14,897 bases of DNA from an uncultured Spirochaetaceae bacterium (GCA_946414625.1 CAMKPI010000028.1:1-14897); one strand, 5' to 3'; counted from the first letter of the stretch, positions 7,169 to 13,249 are shown. The notes: generated by a model not told the origin, from the sequence alone. Numbers and translations: made by a program.

Positions 7169-7764
7169 TCGTCGCGTGTGAAGACTATCTTCTTCACAAG
7201 ACCGTAAGAGACGGCCTCTTCGCTTGTGAGCCAGTGATCCCTGTCGGTGTCCTTCTCCACTTCTTCCAAAGCCCTTCCTGTAGCGCTGCTTATGATCCTG
7301 TTTATTCGCTCCTTTGTCCGCTCCAGCCACGCCGTATGGATCTCTATCTCCGTAGCGTTTCCCTTCATCTGCGACAAGGGCTGATGAATAAGGTAGCTGC
7401 TGTTCGGCAGAGCGAATCTCCTCTCTGCCGGCACGGAAAGCAGAATAAGCGCTGCAGCGCTTGCAACAAGACCAATGCCGATTATTGTAACAGGGCAGGA
7501 CACGAAGCGTATCATATCATATATTGCAAATCCAGCGTCCACGTCGCCGCCCGGGGAATTAATCAAGACCTTCACCGGAGCCTCCGGATCCTCGTTCTCG
7601 AGAACAAGAAGATCCTTCACGAACCTGTCTGCAAGCTCGCCATTGATCTCGCCCGATATGAGAATTGACCGGGTTTTCAGAAACCGCTCCGCCATAGCGG
7701 GATTCTCTGCGCCGCGCCGCGACTCGTCGTCATCTTTCATAGTGATGCTTTGTGTAGTAGCCAT
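7162..7764 (-). CDS. clpP: ATP-dependent Clp protease proteolytic subunit
   Basis: 200 residues from the ATG at 7764. ClpP forms the tetradecameric serine protease chamber that works with ClpX or ClpA ATPases in the cytoplasm. The catalytic triad is Ser102 (GLVASAAAL), His127 (YLIHQP) and Asp176 (DTDRD). The 25- and 49-residue spacings equal those of E. coli ClpP. INSPGGDVDAG, the conserved substrate-binding strand, is present. The residue after the catalytic Ser is Ala where Met is common, so this may be a divergent or second paralogue. There is no Shine-Dalgarno. The start was chosen because a promoter predicts transcription beginning at this ATG; an internal ATG at 7740 and an extended frame to 7854 are alternatives. 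No clpX is adjacent. Confidence 0.92.
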   Translation of the reverse strand: MATTQSITMKDDDESRRGAENPAMAERFLKTRSILISGEINGELADRFVKDLLVLENEDPEAPVKVLINSPGGDVDAGFAIYDMIRFVSCPVTIIGIGLVASAAALILLSVPAERRFALPNSSYLIHQPLSQMKGNATEIEIHTAWLERTKERINRIISSATGRALEEVEKDTDRDHWLTSEEAVSYGLVKKIVFTRDEI

Positions 7765-7770
7765 AGAGAC

Positions 7771-7799
7771 ATGATAGATGAATACGGGGGGAAAATCAA
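7771..7799 (-). promoter_or_regulatory. clpP promoter, predicted leaderless
   Basis: Minus strand: TTGATT (7799-7794), 17 bp spacer, TATCAT (7776-7771), then exactly six bases before ATG at 7764. Transcription starting seven bases after the -10 box would begin at the A of the start codon. Confidence 0.7.
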
Positions 7800-7861
7800 C
7801 ATTGAGAAGGCTCGCTGCCTCTGCGAAAATGGTGCATAGGATCATGGGCAACATGTACAGA

Positions 7862-8113
7862 AGGCAACAATGCCGTCTGTTGAGGGAGACTTTTGCTCAT
7901 ACGGCGATTGTGGATGGCCCTGTAGGCGGCAATACGCTCTCTTTGTATACGGATGCACTAGCGTCGTTTATGGGCACCTCTGTGGGACGCGGCAATATGA
8001 TCTGTCGGAGTACAGATTCACTAGCGCCGTTTATGGGGACCTCTGCGGGAGGCGATAATATGATCTCTTTGTATACGAGTACGCCTGCGGCGATTATTGC
8101 GTTTGTTTTGCTG
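7862..8113. repeat. Degenerate 63 bp tandem repeat, about four copies
   Basis: Copies start at 7862, 7925, 7988 and 8051, each exactly 63 bp apart. Well-conserved parts are GGCAATA, TATACGGAT/GTACAGATTCACTAGCG and CGTTTATGGG-ACCTCTG-GGGA. The outer copies have decayed more than the middle two. The period is a multiple of three, so frames on both strands stay open through it (21-residue peptide repeats). The 685 bp between clpP (7764) and the pseudouridine synthase (8450) consists mainly of this array and the next one. Confidence 0.85.
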
Positions 8114-8136
8114 AAGTGCAAATGCGGCAATCATTC

Positions 8137-8410
8137 AGCGCCTGTGTTGCGGCCTTGCCTCTTCGCTGTTGCATTCAGGGCGTCGCTTCAGGACATCGCT
8201 TCCGTTTTTCAACGGCAGTATGTCAGCGGCCGTAATACGGTTTGCCTGTTCGTCGCCTCTTTCAGAGCATCGCTCCCGGACAACGCTTCCCGTTTTTTCA
8301 ACGGCACTATGTTCAGCGGCCGTAAATCGGTTTGCCTGTTCGTCGTCTCTTTCAGAGCGTCATTTCGTGAAGTTCTTTCAGCGTCAGTATTGCGGTTTTG
8401 CGCTCTCGAC
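8137..8410. repeat. Degenerate 87-90 bp tandem repeat upstream of the pseudouridine synthase
   Basis: TTCAG(G/A)GC starts copies at 8174, 8261 and 8351 (periods 87 and 90), with a partial copy before (from about 8137) and a shortened last one. Conserved blocks are TTTTTCAACGGCA, TCAGCGGCCGTAA and CGGTTTGCCTGTTCGTCG. The sequence differs from the 63 bp array beside it. Confidence 0.85.
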
Positions 8411-8418
8411 TTTAATAT
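8390..8418 (+). promoter_or_regulatory. Candidate promoter for the pseudouridine synthase
   Basis: TTGCGG (8390-8395), 17 bp, TAATAT (8413-8418). A transcript from here would have a leader of about 25 bases containing GAGGG before GTG at 8450, which supports that start. The -35 match is weak. Confidence 0.35.
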
Positions 8419-8449
8419 TCAGTCAGTACTGTTCACGAGGGAAGTCAGG

Positions 8450-9577
8450 GTGCGATTGAAAAGTTCTCGTCTTGTAGAAGCAGGAACTAAGACGGCAGCA
8501 TTTGTCCGCGACAAAGACCCGCGGAACCGTTATGAAATGATTACACAGAAAGAAACGCTTCAGTTTTCATGCGATGAATTCGTTATCCTCTATAAACCGC
8601 ATGGGATTCCCACGGTTCCCCTGAAAAACCAGAATTTGGACGGAACCCTGCTGGAATGTGCTGTCCGGATCCACTCCGAGATTATTGATGTACACGGACG
8701 GAATACATGGGAAGGAGGTGCGCTCCATAGATTGGACACGGAAACGGCGGGTCTTGTCGTATTTGCCCGGACTCAGGATTTTTACGAGAAGCTCTCCGAA
8801 ATGCAGAATAAGGGGTTTTTCATAAAAGAATATCTCGCGGCCACTGATGGCGGGATCTCCTGTCCGTCTGTCATAGAATCCTATTTCCGAGCCTTCGGAC
8901 CCGGACGGCGGCGCGTTCGCCCCGAGCTGGACGCAAAAAGATCGGACAACGGTGTGCTGTACAGGACATTTGTCAAACCATCAGCCTGTTTTCCAAGCGA
9001 GCAAAATGTCGAGTCTGCCAGCGGATACAACCTATTGACAGAACGGGCAGCAGAGGGCGAATTAGCATCACGCGACAACACTTTCGCGTCGGACAAGACT
9101 AAGGTTACATCAGGCGGCGAACCCATCCCTGTGGACAAGAGCGAACTTGCGGCAAGCGGCAGCCCCGCCCCTGTGGACAAGGGCGAACTTGCGGCAAGCG
9201 GCAGCCCCGCCCCTGTGGACAAAAGCGACTTTGCATGGAATGCAGAACCAGCAGCCACGCTGCGAGACGCTCAAAAGGCCGCGCTCTGCGGAATCAGAGG
9301 AGATGTCCCGTCAACCGCAAATGCCGGAACTAAAGAAAGCATCACGCCGGATACTTCTGCATCTTCCGAGCCCGGAACCGTATACCACTGCTGGATCTCC
9401 AAAGGCTTTCGCCACCAGATCCGATCTCATCTCGCATGGAAAGGCTGTCCCATCAAAGGAGACAGCCTATACAACCCCTCATTCCGAGAAGGAGAGATTT
9501 TGCAGCTGGAATGTATCGGCGTGAAATGGCCGGGGTTTGAGTTCCGGACAAGCTTGGACGACGCACAGAACAAATAG
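8450..9577 (+). CDS. RluA-family RNA pseudouridine synthase with a repeat-containing insertion
   Basis: 375 residues from GTG at 8450. The family converts uridine to pseudouridine in rRNA or tRNA. Visible parts are an N-terminal VILYKPHGIPTVPL strand, the catalytic HRLDTETAG at residues 93-101 (catalytic Asp 96), LYRTFV, and a C-terminal GFRHQIRSHLAWKGCPIKGDSLYN block, the family's HQIR...GD..Y signature. Between LYRTFV and the HQIR block lies an insertion of about 130 residues rich in Ala, Ser, Glu and Asp, including 14-residue repeats (VDKSELAASGSPAP). Family members normally have only a short connection here. The frame is open back to ATG 7778, but those 224 codons are repeat DNA overlapping the clpP promoter. 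GTG 8450 has GAGGG eight bases upstream; ATG 8537 is another option. The target site is unknown. Confidence 0.85.
   Translation: MRLKSSRLVEAGTKTAAFVRDKDPRNRYEMITQKETLQFSCDEFVILYKPHGIPTVPLKNQNLDGTLLECAVRIHSEIIDVHGRNTWEGGALHRLDTETAGLVVFARTQDFYEKLSEMQNKGFFIKEYLAATDGGISCPSVIESYFRAFGPGRRRVRPELDAKRSDNGVLYRTFVKPSACFPSEQNVESASGYNLLTERAAEGELASRDNTFASDKTKVTSGGEPIPVDKSELAASGSPAPVDKGELAASGSPAPVDKSDFAWNAEPAATLRDAQKAALCGIRGDVPSTANAGTKESITPDTSASSEPGTVYHCWISKGFRHQIRSHLAWKGCPIKGDSLYNPSFREGEILQLECIGVKWPGFEFRTSLDDAQNK
9089..9238 (+). repeat. In-frame 42 bp tandem repeat inside the pseudouridine synthase gene
   Basis: Two nearly identical copies (9131-9172 and 9173-9214) encode VDKSELAASGSPAP and VDKGELAASGSPAP. 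They are flanked by a diverged copy (9089-9130, SDKTKVTSGGEPIP) and a partial one starting at 9215. The near identity of the middle copies suggests recent duplication. Confidence 0.92.
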
Positions 9578-9646
9578 CAGCCGTGGCAGAATCTCTGGCA
9601 AAATCCATAGCAAGAGCGACCCTTTGCATTCGGTAAAGATTCGAAT

Positions 9647-9796
9647 CCGTTTGCGACACCGCATCCACTGACCGTTTGTGACGCCGCATTCACTGGTCGT
9701 TTCCGAAGCCGCATCCACTAGCCGTTTGCGACACCGCATCCACTGACCTTTTCCGACGTCACATCCACTAGCCTTTTCCGACGTCGCATCCACAGG
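9647..9796. repeat. Six tandem copies of a 25 bp repeat
   Basis: Six head-to-tail copies of exactly 25 bp start at 9647, 9672, 9697, 9722, 9747 and 9772. The approximate consensus is CCGTTTGCGAC-CCGCATCCACT, varying mainly at the (G/C)(C/T)GA(C/A) core. Copies one and four are identical. There are no spacers, so this is not CRISPR. It lies between the convergent pseudouridine synthase and xseB. The rest of the 274 bp gap shows no clear terminator. Confidence 0.95.
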
Positions 9797-9851
9797 CCGT
9801 CACCTGGCAACAGCGTCCCTGGTATCCAATCCCGAAATCCGACGAATCAGT

Positions 9852-10184
9852 CTAGAACGAGCCGTCCCCGAACGGTTCGCCACCAAAAGACTCGCCTCCA
9901 CTCTCCGCGCCTGAACCGTCTTCCCAGGAGTCGAACGCCTCGCCTCCCCCTCCCTGTTCGTCTTCCTCGAGCGGAGTATTGATAATCTCCACTCGCCGCT
10001 CGTATCCGGCGAGCGTTTTCTCCAACTCGTTAGCAAGGCGCATTCCTTCCTCGTAAAGAGACACAACAGTGTTCAAATCGGTGCCGGGCTCCTGGAGCTT
10101 TGCTGAGATGTCCTCCAGGTGGGAGAGCTTCTCCTCAAAAGTCTTCTCTTTCTCTTTTTTTGCCACTTTTGCCCTCTCTGCCAT
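9852..10184 (-). CDS. xseB: Exodeoxyribonuclease VII small subunit
   Basis: 110 residues. XseB binds the long helices of XseA to form exonuclease VII, which degrades single-stranded DNA. The core TFEEKLSHLEDISAKL...DLNTVVSLYEEGMRLANELEKTL matches the family's two-helix pattern (about residues 15-62). The last 35 residues are an unusual Gly-, Glu-, Asp- and Ser-rich tail (for example ESFGGEPFGDGSF), making the protein longer than the usual 65-85 residues. The start at 10184 has GGAGG four to five bases upstream. It lies downstream of xseA on the same strand. The two genes usually overlap or nearly touch in other bacteria, but here the gap is 281 bp, suggesting a separate promoter. Confidence 0.92.
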   Translation of the reverse strand: MAERAKVAKKEKEKTFEEKLSHLEDISAKLQEPGTDLNTVVSLYEEGMRLANELEKTLAGYERRVEIINTPLEEDEQGGGGEAFDSWEDGSGAESGGESFGGEPFGDGSF

Positions 10185-10340
10185 ATTTCCTCCGTAACCT
10201 ATCCCTATACATCCCTACACATACAAATGCGTCACACCCACACCGAACGTAAACCCAATCTACTGAAAATCCGTCCAATTCTTTCCCGCGAATGGAAGGA
10301 TCACGCATCATTTGAATTTTCTATTTTTGCATTACCTGAA

Positions 10341-10384
10341 ACGGCTGCACGATAATTATCAAACGACTGCGCGATAATTATCAC
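10341..10384. promoter_or_regulatory. Tandem 22 bp repeat centred on palindromes, upstream of xseB
   Basis: Two adjacent 22 bp units (10341-10362 and 10363-10384) match at 19 positions. Each contains the perfect palindrome GATAATTATC (10351-10360 and 10373-10382). A centre spacing of 22 bp is about two helical turns, as expected for cooperative operator sites. It lies in the 281 bp xseA-xseB gap, about 160 bp before xseB. I could not identify a convincing promoter beside it. Confidence 0.5.
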
Positions 10385-10392
10385 TTTTTTCA

Positions 10393-10458
10393 GGAAAATC
10401 CCAGTTTTCCGGAGTTTTCGTTCTGCTTGCGCTTTTCTATGGAAAGCTCCGTTTTCCA
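10393..10458. other. Two small hairpins downstream of xseA
   Basis: GGAAAA/TTTTCC (10393-10398/10405-10410) and TGGAAA/TTTCCA (10440-10445/10453-10458) lie just past the xseA stop. Neither is followed by a T-tract on the minus strand, so they are at best weak terminators or processing structures. Confidence 0.35.
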
Positions 10459-10465
10459 GAATTCG

Positions 10466-11863
10466 CTACTCCTCTGTCTCCGTCACGACAACATCAGCGC
10501 ATCCTTTGGCAAAAGTCACCGAAAGACGCTCGCCAGGCTTCAAAGCGGAAGCGGCCTTCACCACATTGCCAGCCTTGCCCCGCACTATGCTGAACCCACG
10601 ATCCAGAATCTTCCGGGGTCCCGATGCCTCGATTCCTATCCGTGAGACTTTCAGCCGCGCCCGCGCATCGCGCATCGAGAGCTCGACCAGATGTGGACAC
10701 GTGGTCTCGAACCACTCAACTTTCAGCGCTGCACGCCGAAGCGTGTCCTTCAAAAAGGAAAGCGAAGAATCCATTATGCTCTTCACCCTGCCGGACGCCT
10801 CGTGAAGTCTTTCTCTGACAAGTCCGTCAGCCTTTATTCCAAACCCCCGTGCAGCGCCGGAAACCTTCCACAGCCTTTCTTTCACTTTATTCAGCGAAGT
10901 ATTCTTGAAATTCTCCAAATCCATTCTGGCTCGGCTGATTTTGTTCTCGACAATATACCTCAGAGAATCAGATCCTGCCTTAGACAGCGCCATCTTCGCG
11001 TCCTGCAGCCGTGAGCGGACATCCTTCTGAAGTCGCTGCTTCAAAGACATGATGGTCTCCAGCAGCTGTGCCTTGTCTCGGGAGACCAGCTCCGCGGCGG
11101 CGGAAGGCGTCGGCGCACGGAGATCCGCAACGTAGTCCGAAAGCGCCCAGTCAACCTCATGTCCCACCGCGGAAATCACCGGAATGCGACTGCGGTATAT
11201 CTCTTCAATCACAAGGGGGGAGGAGAAAGGCAGGAGATCCTCAATACTTCCCCCGCCGCGTCCTATGATGATAACGTCTGCCATACGGCGGCGGTTAGCC
11301 TCCCGAATACGAGACGCAAGAGTTCTGTCCGCACCTTCCCCCTGCACGGCGGAGGGAAGAACAACTATGTCCGCATTGCTCCTTCTCTTCGTCACATTCA
11401 GAATGTCCTGCAACGCCGCGCCGGTTGGGCTGGTTATCACGCAAATACGCGACGGGTTGGCGGGAATAGGCTTTTTCCTGCCGGGGTCAAAGTACCCCAA
11501 TGCGGCATAGTGGCGCTTTCGCTCCTCCAAGGCTGCGAGGATGTCTCCGATGCCTGCCCTGCGGATTGAGGAGCAAACAATCTGATATGTGCCGCGCGGC
11601 GGATACACGTTTATACTTCCAAAGACCTCGACCTTCATACCGTCCTCTGGACGAAAACCGAGCCTTGAAGCGGCGCTGCGCCACATCACGGCGCCGATCA
11701 GGGCATCTCCATCCTTCAGGCTGAAATACCAATGCCCGGAGGATGCCGGACGAAAGCCGGACACTTCACCCTCAACCGTGATACCCTGAAAAGAGGTCTC
11801 CAAAGAGTCGCGAATGAGATTTGTCAATGCGCCGACAGTATAACGCACCCCGCTCTGCTGCAT
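10466..11863 (-). CDS. xseA: Exodeoxyribonuclease VII large subunit
   Basis: 465 residues, normal length. This is the catalytic subunit of exonuclease VII, which cuts single-stranded DNA to oligonucleotides in repair. An N-terminal OB-fold (about residues 7-100: YTVGALTNLIRDSLE, VEGEVSGFRPASSGHWYFSL) precedes the nuclease domain with CVITSPTGAALQDI, IIIGRGGGSIEDLLPF and SAVGHEVDWALSDYVADLRA, then a long charged helical region that binds XseB. All conserved motifs are intact. The ATG at 11863 has only a G-rich GGGGG a few bases upstream, a weaker site than that of the neighbouring genes. A tandem-repeat region with hairpins lies directly upstream. Confidence 0.96.
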   Translation of the reverse strand: MQQSGVRYTVGALTNLIRDSLETSFQGITVEGEVSGFRPASSGHWYFSLKDGDALIGAVMWRSAASRLGFRPEDGMKVEVFGSINVYPPRGTYQIVCSSIRRAGIGDILAALEERKRHYAALGYFDPGRKKPIPANPSRICVITSPTGAALQDILNVTKRRSNADIVVLPSAVQGEGADRTLASRIREANRRRMADVIIIGRGGGSIEDLLPFSSPLVIEEIYRSRIPVISAVGHEVDWALSDYVADLRAPTPSAAAELVSRDKAQLLETIMSLKQRLQKDVRSRLQDAKMALSKAGSDSLRYIVENKISRARMDLENFKNTSLNKVKERLWKVSGAARGFGIKADGLVRERLHEASGRVKSIMDSSLSFLKDTLRRAALKVEWFETTCPHLVELSMRDARARLKVSRIGIEASGPRKILDRGFSIVRGKAGNVVKAASALKPGERLSVTFAKGCADVVVTETEE

Positions 11864-11885
11864 GCAGCCCCCAAGGATGATGCGC

Positions 11886-12066
11886 GTTCATGCTCTTGAT
11901 TAAATCTATCCGAACACGCACGCATAAGAATATAAACAGCAGCCGCAATCCCGGCAAAGCCGGCGCGTGTGTTCATCCACTTGAACACACGCATGAGATT
12001 ATTCAGCAGCCGCGATCCCCGCAAAACCGGCGCCGGTGTTCATCCGCTTGAACACACGCATGATTA
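11886..12066. repeat. Three degenerate ~67-85 bp repeats with hairpins upstream of xseA
   Basis: GTTCAT at 11886, 11971 and 12038 starts related units sharing CAGCAGCCGC(A/G)ATCCC-GCAAA-CCGGCG and TTGAACACACGCATGA. The middle boundary forms a perfect 11 bp stem, GCGTGTGTTCA (11965-11975) with TGAACACACGC (11982-11992), around a 6-base loop. ACCGGCGCCGGT near 12026-12037 is a perfect palindrome. This fills most of the 336 bp between xseA and the ferredoxin gene. No coding sequence is seen in it. Confidence 0.75.
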
Positions 12067-12093
12067 TATCGCAAACCGTATGGCAATCCAGTC

Positions 12094-12127
12094 AAAAAAA
12101 AGAGACTGCCGCGAAACCTCGCAGCAG
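12094..12127 (-). terminator. Intrinsic terminator of the ferredoxin gene
   Basis: Minus strand: CTGCTGCGA, GGTT loop, TCGCGGCAG (nine pairs with one G-U), then TCTC and eight T. It lies about 73 bp after the ferredoxin stop. Confidence 0.9.
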
Positions 12128-12199
12128 CCCCGTTGAATGCCAACTGATAACGGCTTGAAATGTGCAGACCGGCTGTCCGCCTTCTCAGCCGCCGTCCAC

Positions 12200-12367
12200 T
12201 CAGCCCTCCTCGATTGACCCTGTCGGGCACACTGATGCGCAAGCGCCGCAGGACACGCAGGTCTCAGGGTTGATCGAGTAGATGTCTCCCTCAGAAATCG
12301 ACGAGGTCGGGCACTCCGGCTGGCAGGTTCCGCATGCTACGCATGTATCTTTGATTTTGTACGCCAT
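12200..12367 (-). CDS. 2[4Fe-4S] ferredoxin, clostridial type
   Basis: 55 residues, the standard length for bacterial 2[4Fe-4S] ferredoxins, small soluble electron carriers of anaerobic metabolism. Two CxxCxxCxxxCP motifs are complete: Cys 9, 12, 15, 19 and Cys 37, 40, 43, 47. The two halves are pseudo-symmetric. ATG at 12367 has AAAGGAG about six bases upstream; the frame is open 11 codons further, but MAYKI is the typical family N-terminus. The gene stands alone with its own promoter and terminator. It may supply electrons to radical SAM enzymes or to pyruvate:ferredoxin oxidoreductase elsewhere; that role is inference. Confidence 0.95.
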   Translation of the reverse strand: MAYKIKDTCVACGTCQPECPTSSISEGDIYSINPETCVSCGACASVCPTGSIEEG

Positions 12368-12396
12368 AATTTTCTCCTTTGAGACAGATCCTTCAC

Positions 12397-12419
12397 TCAT
12401 TCCGCTTTCAGCCGAATGA
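12397..12419 (-). other. Small hairpin in the ferredoxin leader
   Basis: TCATTC/GAATGA arms, a C-C mismatch, then GCT/AGC around a three-base loop, about 30 bases before the ferredoxin start. It could stabilise the message; no regulatory family is recognised. Confidence 0.3.
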
Positions 12420-12468
12420 TTCCGGCATTCGAAAACCGCTCGGAGCCGCCTCTCTTACAACTGAACCA

Positions 12469-12497
12469 AATCTACCACCGCACAGTTAAAAAGTCAA
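12469..12497 (-). promoter_or_regulatory. Ferredoxin promoter
   Basis: Minus strand: TTGACT (12497-12492), 17 bp, TAGATT (12474-12469). This is a good sigma-70-type promoter giving a leader of about 95 bases. Confidence 0.7.
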
Positions 12498-12531
12498 CAC
12501 ATTTTTTAACAAAAGTTAAATAGTGTTAAAC
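12485..12531. promoter_or_regulatory. AT-rich GTTAAA/TTTAAC cluster upstream of the ferredoxin promoter
   Basis: GTTAAA occurs at 12485, 12515 and 12525, and TTTAAC at 12505. TTTAACAAAAGTTAAA (12505-12520) is a perfect inverted repeat with a four-base centre. The position over and just upstream of the -35 box fits an activator site, an operator or an UP element. Confidence 0.4.
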
Positions 12532-12640
12532 ATTTCTAACTTTACATCGCCTTGCCGCACACTTTTTTCAACACATTTTCAGCACCTTGTACCCGTCCCG
12601 CCCAGTGGAAGCAATTGTCGCAGGTGCGAGTCATATGGTC

Positions 12641-12728
12641 ATTGCGTTTCAAATCCCTGAAGGCGATATATACGCGCAGGCGGTTCACATTCCCAAGGGG
12701 GCCGTATAGTAATTGCGTTTCAAATCCC
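12641..12728. repeat. Direct repeat pair, 17 bp identical, 71 bp apart
   Basis: ATTGCGTTTCAAATCCC occurs at 12641-12657 and 12712-12728. Weaker similarity extends the match to about 30 bp on each side together. It lies in the 393 bp gap between the ferredoxin gene and mscL. The spacing resembles one CRISPR repeat plus a spacer, but there are only two copies and no cas gene is visible. The rest of the gap holds the ferredoxin promoter and leader; I see no clear mscL terminator. Confidence 0.75.
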
Positions 12729-12760
12729 GGGAGCCCCTATCCGCCGCGGCTCGCCGCATT

Positions 12761-13243
12761 TCAGCCTTTCTTCTTCAGAAGGTCACGGATCTCAGCAAGA
12801 AGCTCAGCCTCTGTGGGCTCTTTCGGCTTCGCAGCCTCATCCTCAGCGCGTTTTGCGGCTTCGGCTTCCTCGGCTGCCTTCTTGGCGTCCTCTTCCGCCT
12901 TCTTCTTTGCCTCCGCCTTGTTCTTGGCGACATTGATCAGCTTCACAAAGTTGAAAACAACAAAAGCGATGATAAGGAAATTGATTACAGCGGTGATAAA
13001 ACTGCCGTAGTTCAGCGTGAGTGCTTCTTTTCCCTCCGTGGCTTTCCTCAAGGTAACCGTAAGATTGGAGAAGTCGATACCACCGGTGAAGATTCCGATC
13101 ACCGGAGTGATCACGTCTTTCACAAACGAATTGACTATCGCGGTAAACGCTCCGCCGATAATCACACCGACTGCCATGTCAATCACATTCCCGCGATTGA
13201 TGAAGTCCCTGAATTCGGTAAAGATATTGCTTTTTTTCTTCAT
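12761..13243 (-). CDS. mscL: Large-conductance mechanosensitive channel
   Basis: 160 residues. MscL is a homopentameric inner-membrane channel that opens under membrane tension and releases solutes during osmotic downshock. The N-terminal FTEFRDFINRGNVIDMAVGV and the first membrane helix (about residues 15-45, ending FVKDVITP) are typical. The second helix is about residues 80-104 (NYGSFITAVINFLIIAFVVF). The cytoplasmic C-terminal part (about 105-160) is a long Ala/Lys/Glu-rich helix ending LLAEIRDLLKKKG, longer than in the 136-residue E. coli protein. No Shine-Dalgarno precedes ATG 13243; a strong promoter ending six bases before it predicts a leaderless message. It is divergent from the permease gene at 13357. 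Confidence 0.96.
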   Translation of the reverse strand: MKKKSNIFTEFRDFINRGNVIDMAVGVIIGGAFTAIVNSFVKDVITPVIGIFTGGIDFSNLTVTLRKATEGKEALTLNYGSFITAVINFLIIAFVVFNFVKLINVAKNKAEAKKKAEEDAKKAAEEAEAAKRAEDEAAKPKEPTEAELLAEIRDLLKKKG

Positions 13244-13249
13244 GCCCCG

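Noticed and set aside
7897..8130. Minus-strand open frame with 21-residue repeats
   Set aside because: It is a by-product of the 63 bp array, with no ribosome binding site or known motif. It is kept only as part of the repeat finding.
7778..8449. N-terminal extension of the pseudouridine synthase from ATG 7778
   Set aside because: It overlaps the clpP promoter, consists almost wholly of tandem repeats, has no ribosome binding site and no family similarity. A promoter and GAGGG favour GTG 8450.
9634..9655. tRNA T-arm-like GATTCGAATCC
   Set aside because: No matching acceptor, D or anticodon arms lie upstream; the sequence runs into the 25 bp repeat.
9479..9793. Minus-strand open frame with repeated peptides
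   Set aside because: It is produced by the 25 bp repeat and antisense to the end of the pseudouridine synthase; it has no ribosome binding site or recognisable domain.
9647..9796. CRISPR array
   Set aside because: The 25 bp units abut directly, with no spacers between them.
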